DNA of 32,861 nucleotides, from positions 1-32,861 of the IMG/VR virus record IMGVR_UViG_3300025881_000050, one strand, 5' to 3'. The DNA is from a virus. Both the position numbers and the translations under genes were made by a program. Within the stretch, counting starts at the first letter, position 1. The number at the start of each line of letters is the position of its first letter. The notes beneath the pieces were generated by a model that saw only the letters and a program-made list of their open reading frames with translations, was not told the origin of the DNA and did no database searches. Positions 7,132 through 13,651 of this stretch are shown one piece after another.

Positions 7132-7833
7132 TTAAGGTTTATTTCCCTTGGTGAATGATTTACACCATGCCACGAACGCCGCGGCTGGCGACTTAGGGCG
7201 CTCAAACTGGCCCGAATTGACTCTTTCCTCAAATTGCCGTTGAAGGTTATATATATCCCATCCGGGGGCCGCGGCCTTTGCCCTTGCTAACTCCTCATCA
7301 TTCAAGCGAAGCGAAAAACTCTTTAAATTTTGAATCAAAGAGTTAGAGATTTTATTTATTGATTTGAAGGAGTCGGACTCCGTACTGTTGTCTACTGTTG
7401 TGTTTTGTCCTGTTGTGTTTTGTTGTAGGGGTTTGCTATGCTGGTGCTTGGCTGGTTCTTGGCTGGTGCTAGTAACCTCTTGTTTTTCCTTTTGGTTTTC
7501 GGCTTTCTTTTTTCCGCCTTTCCGCCCGTTTTCGGCTTTTGTCTGCGATAACTTTTTTTCTTTTCGAAGATTGTCGTCGCACTCTTTATTTTTTAGTCGG
7601 CCTTTGCCGTTCGACTTAAAGAATTTTCGAATTACCCCCGCGTTATCCCCGAACATATCCACAGTCACGCCGGCAATTCGCGCCAAGGCGTCGTCATTGT
7701 CGGGAAGCGGTTCTTTCGTTTCCATGTAATGGTCGATTAAGCGGCGATATATACCGTCCTGCAAGGCCGTAAGGTGCATTGTCGCGCCTTTATACTTGTT
7801 CGGTTTCCATGGGTACCAATATTCTTTATTCAT
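7132..7833 (-). CDS. DUF1376 family phage protein, probably replication-related
   Basis: 233 aa. The N-terminus (YWYPWKPNKYKGATMHLTALQDGIYRRLIDHY, then EPLPDNDDALARIAGV) is the characteristic DUF1376/YdaU signature, a winged-helix-type domain common in phage replication modules. A lysine/glutamine/serine-rich linker occupies about residues 95-150, followed by a C-terminal helical domain (LNDEELARAKAAAPGWDIYNLQRQFEERVNSG and an AFVAWCKSF tail) resembling the end of DnaT/replication initiator-like phage proteins. TGACAGGAAAG lies 11 nt upstream of the start. Confidence 0.8.
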   Translation of the reverse strand: MNKEYWYPWKPNKYKGATMHLTALQDGIYRRLIDHYMETKEPLPDNDDALARIAGVTVDMFGDNAGVIRKFFKSNGKGRLKNKECDDNLRKEKKLSQTKAENGRKGGKKKAENQKEKQEVTSTSQEPAKHQHSKPLQQNTTGQNTTVDNSTESDSFKSINKISNSLIQNLKSFSLRLNDEELARAKAAAPGWDIYNLQRQFEERVNSGQFERPKSPAAAFVAWCKSFTKGNKP

Positions 7834-7844
7834 CGTTAAACCGT

Positions 7845-7855
7845 CTTTCCTGTCA
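7845..7855 (-). repeat. TGACAGGAAAG leader element (exact copy)
   Basis: Exact 11-mer 11 nt upstream of the DUF1376 gene start. Its AGGA core can pair with 16S rRNA, but conservation extends beyond that. A small hairpin (CCCCGA/TCGGGG arms at 7867-7890) lies just upstream. Confidence 0.65.
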
Positions 7856-7908
7856 TTTTAATAATTCCCCGATTTTTTAACATGTCGGGGACCATGTGTT
7901 AAATTTCT

Positions 7909-8382
7909 TTACGCTTCGCCTATAAGGGCCTTAATTCTCTTGTGCCAGTCGGTACCTGGTCCAATAAAGCGACCGGCGTCCAAGGCGTCGCGAATTTCTT
8001 CTAATAGGCGATTTGCGTCCGAAGGCAATCCCGTAAGCGTATGACTTCGCTTTTTTATGTATCTGGTCGGGTGTAGCACAATATCGCCACGGCTCAAGGC
8101 GGCGGGTTTAAACGTGCTGGCGATAATGACGTTCGCTTTTGTCCCTGACGGGTTATTAACGGTCCGTTCAAGGCGAACGATAAGCCCTCGTTCTTCCAAT
8201 TCCACGACGCGCGCGCCAATGGTCGAATTAGGTATTTTCATTTTATCGGATAACCATCCCGCGGAAATTCCCGTTACGCCGGCGTCGGTAATGGCATCCA
8301 ATACCTTGTCGGCCTGTTTTTTATTGGTCGTTTTGTTAAATGCAAAGGCATTTTTACTTGTGTCACTATGTGATTGATACAT
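7909..8382 (-). CDS. Winged-helix DNA-binding protein
   Basis: 157 aa. Residues about 20-75 read as a winged helix-turn-helix: KQADKVLDAITDAGVTGISAGWLSDKMKIPNSTIGARVVELEERGLIVRLERT. The recognition helix is probably NSTIGARVVELEE, with the wing GLIVRLERTVNNPSGTKANV after it. The C-terminal 60 residues are charged and include a GLPSDANRLLEEIRDAL helix. Likely a transcriptional or replication regulator of the early operon. Preceded by TGACAGGAAAA at 12 nt. Confidence 0.7.
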   Translation of the reverse strand: MYQSHSDTSKNAFAFNKTTNKKQADKVLDAITDAGVTGISAGWLSDKMKIPNSTIGARVVELEERGLIVRLERTVNNPSGTKANVIIASTFKPAALSRGDIVLHPTRYIKKRSHTLTGLPSDANRLLEEIRDALDAGRFIGPGTDWHKRIKALIGEA

Positions 8383-8394
8383 AATTTTAGTTCC

Positions 8395-8405
8395 TTTTCC
8401 TGTCA
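8395..8405 (-). repeat. TGACAGGAAAA leader element fused to a stop codon
   Basis: One mismatch from the 11-mer consensus. The TGA (8403-8405) is the stop codon of the upstream C5-methyltransferase gene, and the AGGAAAA part is the ribosome-binding site of the winged-helix gene starting at 8382. Confidence 0.6.
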
Positions 8406-9455
8406 GTTGTTAAGAAGTTCGTCCATTGTTTTGATCCGCTCACCTATCCACCGCATAACGGGGACCGCCATAGAATTACCCATAGCCTTATAACGAAGCG
8501 AATCGGGCGACGTGAGTTTCCCTTTCCATGGTATGTTTGTCCATTCGTCGGGGAATCCTTGTAAACGTTCGCACTCTATAGGCGTTAGACGCCGGACCTT
8601 GTCCCATTCGACAATTAAATCGGTAGAGTCTTTATGGTCACGGTTTTTTATTGTGCTGGCGGTTTCATCTTCGACATATTCGCCGAAGGCTTGCATTCGA
8701 TATGTCAGTACCGCGCAAGGTCCGCGCGCTACAAGCGCTGGCGCTGTTTCTGTTTCTTCTATCATAGGGTCAAACTGGGCGTTTTCCCCTTGGTTATATG
8801 CCGCGCGGTCTAAGACGATTGGTTTATAACGCTTTCTAGCGCAATCCGTAGGGGCGGGGGTAAATCCTTGGCGCGTTTGGTCGCCCGTCTTAATATTCCC
8901 GCGCAAGCTGTCGCGCTCAAATAATACCGCGGCGGCAGGGCGCCAGTCTGCAATATGTCCGACAACAAACAATCGGCGCCGCCCTTGTGGTACTCCGAAA
9001 TGTTTAGCGTTAAAAATTCGGTAGGCGAACCCATACCCGCATTCGCGAAACCCTGAAAGGATTGCGGCAAAGTCTTGTCCTCCGTTATTTGATAATACCC
9101 CCGGAACGTTTTCCCATACGAACCAACGGGGCCGTTTTTCTTTAAGAATTTGACAATATTTAAAGGCCAAGTTTCCGCGCTCATCATCCAGCCCTTTTCT
9201 AAGTCCTGCGATTGAGAAGGATTGGCAGGGGGTTCCGCCAACAAGAAGGTTAATTGTTCGGTCATTATATTCTGGCCTTTCTTCGATTTTTGTCATGTCG
9301 TCCAAGTTCGGGACGTTTGGGAAATGGTGTTTAAGGACGGCGGACGGGAAAGCGTCAAATTCGCATAGCCACGCTGGGGACCATCCTAACGGATCCCATG
9401 CAACAGTCGCCGCTTCGACGCCGCTACAAACACTTCCATAAGTAAATTTTTCCAT
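8403..9455 (-). CDS. DNA (cytosine-5) methyltransferase
   Basis: 350 aa. Transfers a methyl group from SAM to C5 of cytosine in DNA. Motif I is YGSVCSGVEAA (6-16), the catalytic motif IV is GGTPCQSFSIAG with Cys77, motif VI is WENVPG (ENV 115-117), motif VIII is QGRRR (147-151), and motifs IX-X lie in LTPIECERLQGFPDEW and YKAMGNSMAVPVM. All catalytic elements are present. No restriction endonuclease gene is adjacent, so it is probably an orphan enzyme that protects phage DNA from host restriction or marks it. A TGACAGGAATT element lies 7 nt before the ATG. Confidence 0.95.
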   Translation of the reverse strand: MEKFTYGSVCSGVEAATVAWDPLGWSPAWLCEFDAFPSAVLKHHFPNVPNLDDMTKIEERPEYNDRTINLLVGGTPCQSFSIAGLRKGLDDERGNLAFKYCQILKEKRPRWFVWENVPGVLSNNGGQDFAAILSGFRECGYGFAYRIFNAKHFGVPQGRRRLFVVGHIADWRPAAAVLFERDSLRGNIKTGDQTRQGFTPAPTDCARKRYKPIVLDRAAYNQGENAQFDPMIEETETAPALVARGPCAVLTYRMQAFGEYVEDETASTIKNRDHKDSTDLIVEWDKVRRLTPIECERLQGFPDEWTNIPWKGKLTSPDSLRYKAMGNSMAVPVMRWIGERIKTMDELLNN

Positions 9456-9462
9456 CGTGTTA

Positions 9463-9473
9463 AATTCCTGTCA
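9463..9473 (-). repeat. TGACAGGAATT leader element fused to a stop codon
   Basis: Nine of eleven bases match the consensus. Its TGA (9471-9473) is the stop codon of the upstream N4/N6-methyltransferase; the AGGA core precedes the C5-methyltransferase start at 9455 by 9-10 nt. Confidence 0.55.
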
Positions 9474-10319
9474 GATTAAAATAAATTGGTTTTCTTCTAT
9501 GTCGCCCGTTTCAAAGGCGGCTAAACATCCGCGTAATCGTTTAACGGATATTTCGTAATATTCGGGGTCTTTCTCGATACCGATATATAACCGTCCAAGC
9601 TGTAAGGCCGCGACACCGGTCGAAGACGTTCCCGCGAATGGGTCTATGATAACGTCCCCTTTATTGGATCCGTTTATAATACATTTCCGCATGACCTTTA
9701 AGGGCTTTACGGTCGGGTGGTCGTAATCAGATTTACCGACTGGCGCGTCTATAATCCGCATCTTTTCGGACAATTCCCCGCCGGGGGCAAATTTACCCGC
9801 GCGCCATGCGTGAATCCATGGTTCCGTTTCAGGAACATAATGTTTATTCGCGACCGGCATCGGATTCGTTTTACGCCATTGGCATTTTACGAATCGGTCA
9901 TAAAGCGCTGGACGCGAAATATTAACTAACGGAGTCGCTTCATCATCAATAAAATCTAATTCGCTGTATGGCTGGGTTAATAATCCCGTTATCGCGTAAT
10001 CCTGATCGTTATGGTGAAAGAGAATAACCGAATCGGCGGTTTTGGCAATTTCCCGAATAATATTTTCGTCGAAGCCATCGGCTAAACCCTTAGACCGCAT
10101 GACCTCGAAAGAATTTACCTTATTACCGAATCGGGATTTTCCGCCGGCGGCGTCAAACTCATAAGGCGGGTCAGATATGCAACGGTCAAAATGACACGGG
10201 GTATCTTTAAGAATCGTCGCCGAATCGCCCAAAAGTATTAATGCACGGTCGTTTATAAGCTGATATTCGCTTGCTTTTTGGGTTAAATCCCTATAATTTT
10301 CTAGTGTTAGCTTTTCCAT
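9471..10319 (-). CDS. DNA N4-cytosine/N6-adenine methyltransferase
   Basis: 282 aa from the ATG at 10319. The catalytic motif is SDPPY (DPPY at 50-53) and the SAM-binding motif is IDPFAGTSSTGVAA near residue 225, preceded by HPTVKPLKVM. This IV-before-I order is that of the beta class. The middle region (about 60-190) is the target-recognition part. The frame is open upstream to 10397, but the stretch carries a TGACAGGAAAG element and an AAGGAA just before 10319, so I chose the shorter form. It has no restriction partner and sits directly upstream of a C5-methyltransferase. Confidence 0.92.
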   Translation of the reverse strand: MEKLTLENYRDLTQKASEYQLINDRALILLGDSATILKDTPCHFDRCISDPPYEFDAAGGKSRFGNKVNSFEVMRSKGLADGFDENIIREIAKTADSVILFHHNDQDYAITGLLTQPYSELDFIDDEATPLVNISRPALYDRFVKCQWRKTNPMPVANKHYVPETEPWIHAWRAGKFAPGGELSEKMRIIDAPVGKSDYDHPTVKPLKVMRKCIINGSNKGDVIIDPFAGTSSTGVAALQLGRLYIGIEKDPEYYEISVKRLRGCLAAFETGDIEENQFILI

Positions 10320-10351
10320 CGTTAGGCTAATTCCTTGGGGGCGTTCTGTTT

Positions 10352-10362
10352 CTTTCCTGTCA
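10352..10362 (-). repeat. TGACAGGAAAG leader element (exact copy, distant from start)
   Basis: Exact 11-mer, 32 nt upstream of the chosen methyltransferase start, too far to be its ribosome-binding site. This hints that the word has a function beyond ribosome binding, or that the true start differs. Confidence 0.55.
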
Positions 10363-10404
10363 GATTGTAACGAACGTCCCCATTCATTTCCTGACATATA
10401 CCCA

Positions 10405-10599
10405 TTATAATCCCGCTTCCCGTAAAGCCTTATCGCGGGCGGCTTTATCGGCTTTCATGCCAAGGGTGATTAAATGACGGGCGGCGTCGCTGGTATATTG
10501 AAAGCGCGGGTCAGTTTTGGCGTATGTTTCCAGTTCCGGCCCCAATTCTTTAAGGCTTAAAAAAGACTTCGCCTTATAATTTTTTTGTTTGTTGGTCAT
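10405..10599 (-). CDS. Small ribbon-helix-helix-like protein, candidate regulator
   Basis: 64 aa. A short strand (KSFLSLKEL) followed by a helix, then YTSDAARHLITLGMKAD resembles the RHH (CopG/Arc-like) layout, in which the second helix carries an AARxLIxxGL motif. It is the first gene of the leftward early operon and starts about 40 nt from the divergent promoter/operator at 10636-10682, so it is a candidate repressor of that operator. The RHH call is by pattern only; a non-DNA-binding small protein is possible. Confidence 0.55.
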   Translation of the reverse strand: MTNKQKNYKAKSFLSLKELGPELETYAKTDPRFQYTSDAARHLITLGMKADKAARDKALREAGL

Positions 10600-10635
10600 G
10601 TTTTGTTTTTCCTGATTTGTTAATTGATAAATTTG

Positions 10636-10682
10636 GTTGACTAGGTATAGTTACTATACTAGATTGACTTTATCAAGTGAAA
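10636..10682 (+). promoter_or_regulatory. Rightward early promoter with dyad operator; copy 1 of an inverted 42-bp repeat; possible divergent promoter
   Basis: On the plus strand TTGACT (10638-10643), a 17-bp spacer and TAGATT (10661-10666). The spacer holds the perfect dyad GTATAGT-T-ACTATAC (10646-10660), placed so that a bound repressor would block RNA polymerase. The opposite strand offers TATAGT (10654-10659) with TTCACT (10677-10682) at 17 bp, a possible leftward promoter for the gene starting at 10599. The region 10636-10677 recurs inverted at 15008-15049 with three mismatches. Confidence 0.7.
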
Positions 10683-10694
10683 TAATTTTTTAAA

Positions 10695-10705
10695 TGACAG
10701 GAAAG
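10695..10705 (+). repeat. TGACAGGAAAG leader element (exact copy)
   Basis: Exact 11-mer 3 nt before the ATG at 10709. It shows that the ATG at 10694, which is inside the element, is not the true start. Confidence 0.65.
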
Positions 10706-10708
10706 AAA

Positions 10709-10957
10709 ATGCACAATCAAAACTCTATATTGTTTCAGGTACCGACGAAGCCCAAACGCTGGGCGCTGGCATGGAAAATTTTAAAAATAATAATGGTTTT
10801 CTATGCGCTGGTTTATATCGCCATATATGGGGTTCCCCAGTTTTTCGATACTGTTATGGACAGGGTGGAACGCCAACGCATTGCCGAACATGCTTATTAT
10901 TGCCAGCATTACGGCGCGGAAATGAATAAACACGCCGGGCGGGACGTATGTCCATGA
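10709..10957 (+). CDS. Small single-pass membrane protein (82 aa)
   Basis: Starts MHNQNSILFQVPTKPKRW after a strong AGGAAAG ribosome-binding site. One hydrophobic segment (about 24-48: WKILKIIMVFYALVYIAIYGVPQFF) is followed by a polar tail containing two cysteines (YYCQHYG, RDVCP). First gene of the rightward unit driven by the 10.64-kb promoter. Its stop overlaps the next start as ATGA. No family recognised. Confidence 0.7.
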   Translation: MHNQNSILFQVPTKPKRWALAWKILKIIMVFYALVYIAIYGVPQFFDTVMDRVERQRIAEHAYYCQHYGAEMNKHAGRDVCP

Positions 10958-11115
10958 AATACGGATTTAACATACGGACGGGCAAGCCTATAACGGCGCA
11001 AGAATACGCCGAAAAATTACGCGCCATAAATCACGCGATACGATATAATCGCCGCCGTGTACCCTCACTATTTGACCATTTAAACAAAGGAAAGGATTTA
11101 CCAATATGTCATTAA
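10954..11115 (+). CDS. Small basic hypothetical protein (53 aa)
   Basis: Begins MKYGFNIRTGKPITAQEYAE and is rich in R/K (INHAIRYNRRRVPSLFDHLNKG). It is coupled to the upstream gene by an ATGA overlap and runs 10 nt into the GapR-like gene, which has its own GGAAAGGA site inside this ORF. Too short for automatic calling but well supported by context. Function unknown. Confidence 0.6.
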   Translation: MKYGFNIRTGKPITAQEYAEKLRAINHAIRYNRRRVPSLFDHLNKGKDLPICH

Positions 11116-11507
11116 ACCACGACGATTTTAAGGACGAAAAACATAACGAAACTAACACGGACGGACCCACCGAATCGCCAGGTATTGGACACAATTCCGA
11201 AGCCATGGGAATCGGACCAATAGACGACGAACCCAAAGAAAGCGAAGCGCAAGACGTGGGCGGGGTGGCAGGGGCAAGGCTTAAATCATTCATTGAACGG
11301 GTCGAACGTTTGGAAGAAGAAAAAGCCGCGCTAGGTGAAGACATTAAGGAAGTTTTCGCCGAAGCCAAAGGGACGGGATTTTGCACAAAGACGATCCGCA
11401 AAATTCTTAAATTGCGTAAAATCGACCTCGAAAAACGCCGTGAAGCGGACGAAATGTTAAATTTGTATATGTCCGCCATTGGAATGCAATACACTATGGA
11501 CGTTTAA
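11106..11507 (+). CDS. GapR-family (DUF2312) DNA-binding protein
   Basis: 133 aa. Residues about 57-125 (ARLKSFIERVERLEEEKAALGEDIKEVFAEAKGTGFCTKTIRKILKLRKIDLEKRREADEMLNLYMSAIG) match the GapR/DUF2312 family closely. Caulobacter GapR is an alphaproteobacterial nucleoid-associated protein that encircles overtwisted DNA and stimulates topoisomerases. The N-terminal 55 residues are an acidic, disordered extension with GIGHNSEA, a motif common in alphaproteobacterial phage proteins. A phage copy could manage supercoiling during replication or packaging. Start fixed by GGAAAGGATTTACCAAT before the ATG. Last gene before a strong terminator. Confidence 0.88.
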   Translation: MSLNHDDFKDEKHNETNTDGPTESPGIGHNSEAMGIGPIDDEPKESEAQDVGGVAGARLKSFIERVERLEEEKAALGEDIKEVFAEAKGTGFCTKTIRKILKLRKIDLEKRREADEMLNLYMSAIGMQYTMDV

Positions 11508-11536
11508 ACCGGTCGGATTCGGCCCCTTTAAAATAT

Positions 11537-11562
11537 AAAGCCCCGCTATGGGGCTTTTTTTT
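11537..11562 (+). terminator. Rho-independent terminator between convergent operons
   Basis: Stem AAAGCCCC / GGGGCTTT (11537-11544 with 11550-11557), loop GCTAT, followed by an uninterrupted T run to 11562. It ends the rightward GapR unit. The stem also forms on the minus strand, where the trailing sequence TTTATATTTT gives weaker termination for the converging unit. The stop codon of the converging gene (TAG, 11546-11548) lies in the loop. Confidence 0.92.
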
Positions 11563-11860
11563 CGTCTGGCTTTATCTTTCCCAAGTCGTCACGTTTACAC
11601 GCTTCCAGGTACCGCCAAAAACCCAAACCAGCCAATGACGTAGGGACGCCCAAAAGGGCCGCGACGATAGCGCCGTCAATAGGCGCGCCAATGGCCGCGC
11701 ATACGATTAAAACTATTAAGACTTCCTGAAACCATATAGCGGAATACGCCAGCCCTAAATATGTCAGGATTCGACGATTATAAAGCTGGTCTTCGGGTTT
11801 ATGTGACGGGATTATGACCCATGGATTCCGCTTAATCCTTTTATTTCTCTTTTTTGACAC
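11546..11860 (-). CDS. Small two-helix membrane protein (104 aa; GTG start)
   Basis: A basic N-terminus (VSKKRNKRIKRNPWVIIP) is followed by two hydrophobic segments, about 35-57 (LGLAYSAIWFQEVLIVLIVCA) and 62-82 (IDGAIVAALLGVPTSLAGLGFW), then a charged tail. A longer frame from 11968 would overlap the upstream gene by 128 nt; the GTG at 11860 overlaps it by 20. The topology would suit a class II holin-like protein, but it lies away from the lysis cassette, so this is only a possibility. Last gene of the leftward 11.5-15 kb unit. Confidence 0.6.
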   Translation of the reverse strand: MSKKRNKRIKRNPWVIIPSHKPEDQLYNRRILTYLGLAYSAIWFQEVLIVLIVCAAIGAPIDGAIVAALLGVPTSLAGLGFWRYLEACKRDDLGKIKPDEKKAP

Positions 11861-12188
11861 TGGCCCCGCCCTCCCATTCGTTAATTTCCTCGATAAATTT
11901 CGGCGGTATAGGTGGCATCGGGAAGTTTTGACCGCGTAATTTGTGACTGCAGTCGCCCAGATAATCAATACGGCCTTTCCTAATATAAAAATGGCAAATT
12001 GATTTTTCGGCGTTTTCGCCCTTGCTGGTCGTTACCAATAGCGAAGGCGTGACCGTGGGGGCGGTTGTTTCATCCGTTACGCGCCAAGTGTCATTAAAAT
12101 GGTGCAATTCATCACAAGCGGGGCAATAGACGCATAAACGGCCTTCCATACGCTTTGATTTAAATCTGTAAACGAAAATATCCCCCAT
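11841..12188 (-). CDS. DUF6527-like phage protein (115 aa)
   Basis: CVYCPACDELHHFNDTWRVTDETTAPTVTPSLLVTT, then CHFYIRKGRIDYLGDCSHKLRGQNFPMPPIP. The order CPxCxxxH, PTxxPSLLV, CHxFxxxGxIxxLxDCxHxLxGQ matches a family found widely in phages (DUF6527 as I recall it). Two Cys/His sets suggest a zinc-stabilised beta fold. Function unknown. No clear Shine-Dalgarno before the ATG; 79 nt separate it from the upstream gene. Confidence 0.75.
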   Translation of the reverse strand: MGDIFVYRFKSKRMEGRLCVYCPACDELHHFNDTWRVTDETTAPTVTPSLLVTTSKGENAEKSICHFYIRKGRIDYLGDCSHKLRGQNFPMPPIPPKFIEEINEWEGGASVKKEK

Positions 12189-12267
12189 GGGGTTAATCGT
12201 ACAAGAAAAAGCCAGTTATTTAAATGGGAAAAGCGGGCGGGGGTCGTCGGGTCTGCGTTTCGCTCAC

Positions 12268-12600
12268 CTATCCCCGCCGCGCCGGGTATAATGTCCGATA
12301 ATAAATTGGTATGCAATGTCTTTGATAAAACTTAACCGCGGCTTTCATGCCGGGCGACATTCCTAAATCTGTATAGAAAACCGCATAATCTGCATGACGC
12401 GCCCACAATAACCCCGCTTCTATTCCTAATTTTCGTTCGGCGGGAACCGTGTCGTCCAATATTCCGGGCTGGGTATAGAGTAAATGCGACGCTATGGGCG
12501 CTTCACCGCGAACCAGGCTATCCGCGACGCATTGGCGGGCATATTCCACGTTCTTATCAATATCGCCCGCGTACGGGCTTTCTAGCGCGACAAGTATCAT
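12268..12600 (-). CDS. Nucleotide-binding Rossmann-like (YspA/DUF7768-type) protein
   Basis: 110 aa. ILVALESPYAGDIDKNVEYARQCVADSLVRGEAPIASHLLYTQPGILDD and ERKLGIEAGLLWARHADYAVFYTDLGMSPGMKAAVKFY fit the small SLOG/nucleoside 2-deoxyribosyltransferase-like fold: ESPYAG loop, the EAPIASHLLYT strand, and the DLGMSPGM loop. These are predicted to bind nucleotides or nucleotide sugars; the phage role is not known to me. It is coupled to the upstream gene by ATGA. Confidence 0.75.
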   Translation of the reverse strand: MILVALESPYAGDIDKNVEYARQCVADSLVRGEAPIASHLLYTQPGILDDTVPAERKLGIEAGLLWARHADYAVFYTDLGMSPGMKAAVKFYQRHCIPIYYRTLYPARRG

Positions 12601-12773
12601 AATTCCCGTTTATCCTCTATCTGGTCGGCGTTTCTGGTTATTGTCGAATGATTCCCGCCGCGCTCGATAATCAAAATCTTTTGTCCGGGGCGCATTTTCG
12701 CTATATAGCATTTTAGCGACTGGGCCATGGCTTCGGATTTGCCTTTTCTTTGCCCCATTACTTGAATCTTCAT
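12597..12773 (-). CDS. Small hypothetical protein (58 aa)
   Basis: Starts MKIQVMGQRKGKSEAMAQSL and ends DQIEDKREL; alternates basic patches and a hydrophobic strand (QKILIIERGG). The GQRKGKSEAMAQSL stretch looks loosely like a phosphate-binding turn, but the protein is too short for a P-loop ATPase. ATGA overlaps link it to both neighbours, so it is very likely translated. Confidence 0.6.
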   Translation of the reverse strand: MKIQVMGQRKGKSEAMAQSLKCYIAKMRPGQKILIIERGGNHSTITRNADQIEDKREL

Positions 12774-12949
12774 ATCTCTATTTTCCCATTATAAACGTTT
12801 AAATGTTCCTGACCGGCACCGCATGACGGACATTTTTCGTAACGAATCTTTTTCACAAGCGCCCCGACTTCCATCGGTAACAATGCCGCCACCCATAGGC
12901 AACGGCATTTTTTACACATCAAGCGGAATTGATTGCTTACTTTATCCAT
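12770..12949 (-). CDS. Small zinc-ribbon protein (59 aa)
   Basis: MDKVSNQFRLMCKKCRCLWVA, then YEKCPSCGAGQEHL: two CxxC knuckles about 27 residues apart, a classic four-cysteine zinc ribbon. The ATG at 12949 overlaps the upstream stop by 8 nt and is preferred to one at 12967. Probably nucleic-acid or protein binding. ATGA overlap with the next gene. Confidence 0.65.
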   Translation of the reverse strand: MDKVSNQFRLMCKKCRCLWVAALLPMEVGALVKKIRYEKCPSCGAGQEHLNVYNGKIEI

Positions 12950-13214
12950 TACATTTAGGCCCAGCATTTACAGGAAAACAGGCTATAAAATCAGAAACTT
13001 TATAGTTCCGCTTACAATACGGGCAGTTAATAATAAATTCCTTGCCTACCTTTACGGTGTTTTCAATAAATTTTTGACAAAGAATTTCGCATTCTTTCTC
13101 TGAATCGACTTCGCGGCCATGTTCAACATGAGTCCCTTTTTTGGTTATTATTAAAGGTATCCATAATTTTTTATGTATTTTTATAGATTTTGGCTTTTTC
13201 TTTGTTTCAATCAT
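12942..13214 (-). CDS. Hypothetical basic protein with CxxC motif (90 aa)
   Basis: A lysine-rich N-terminus (MIETKKKPKSIKIHKKLWIP) is followed by a helix (SEKECEILCQKFIENTV) and NCPYCKRNYKVSDFIACF. The CPYC knuckle with later cysteines suggests a zinc site. ATGA overlap with the upstream gene. No family recognised. Confidence 0.6.
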   Translation of the reverse strand: MIETKKKPKSIKIHKKLWIPLIITKKGTHVEHGREVDSEKECEILCQKFIENTVKVGKEFIINCPYCKRNYKVSDFIACFPVNAGPKCNG

Positions 13215-13651
13215 ACGCCGGCGGCTTTCATCATTTCATAGGTCAAGGGCGCGCTATTGCCCTTTTCCCAGTTAATACCGACTTCCTTTTTCATTGATTC
13301 GGTAATCTTGTCCCATACGGGCGCTATTTTGGCCCATGAATCGGATTTTTCCGCCAATGTATCGACGCAAGCGCGAACGGCTGGCGCTACCTCAATTAAT
13401 CGAAGGCATCGACCAAGGTCGGAAGGGTCAGACGGTGGATAGCAATAAAACCGACCCTTTCTTTTGTTATCAACGCCCAGAAATTCGGCGGCTAAAGACT
13501 TGCTGGATATTCCAGTATCACCATTAAAAAGCCATTCTAAAACCTTTTGGCGACTATCGTCTGAATTAGCGGCGGCGGTATTAATGCCCGCCAGCCTTTC
13601 CATTTCGTCGTAATTATCATTTTCAAATTCTAAACCGGCTTCGTTTGTCAT
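13211..13651 (-). CDS. Conserved phage hypothetical protein (146 aa)
   Basis: Contains VLEWLFNGDTGISSKSLAAEFLG, then YPPSDPSDLGRCLRLIEVAPAVRACVDTLAEKS and WEKGNSAPLTYEMMKAAGV. The 'NGDTGISSKSLAA...YPPSDPSDLGRCLRLIE' pattern recurs in many phage hypotheticals of proteobacteria. Mostly helical, acidic N-terminus. Coupled by ATGA on both sides. Function unknown. Confidence 0.7.
   Translation of the reverse strand: MTNEAGLEFENDNYDEMERLAGINTAAANSDDSRQKVLEWLFNGDTGISSKSLAAEFLGVDNKRKGRFYCYPPSDPSDLGRCLRLIEVAPAVRACVDTLAEKSDSWAKIAPVWDKITESMKKEVGINWEKGNSAPLTYEMMKAAGV

Noticed and set aside
7364-7729. 121-codon open frame opposite the DUF1376 gene
   Set aside because: Translation is Phe/Ser/Val-rich (complement of the lysine/glutamine-rich linker), with no start signals.
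8810-9265. 151-codon open frame within the cytosine methyltransferase gene, same strand, other frame
   Set aside because: The methyltransferase frame contains all catalytic motifs across this stretch; the second frame has none and no supporting start signal.
10988-11494. 168-codon open frame antisense to the GapR-like gene
   Set aside because: Low-complexity Ser/Leu-rich translation, opposite a clearly recognised family in the same position, and crossing the rightward operon; no ribosome-binding site.
12077-12316. 79-codon frame overlapping the DUF6527-like gene
   Set aside because: Overlaps the coding part of two genes with family features and has no recognisable content; kept out despite the weak start of the DUF6527-like gene.
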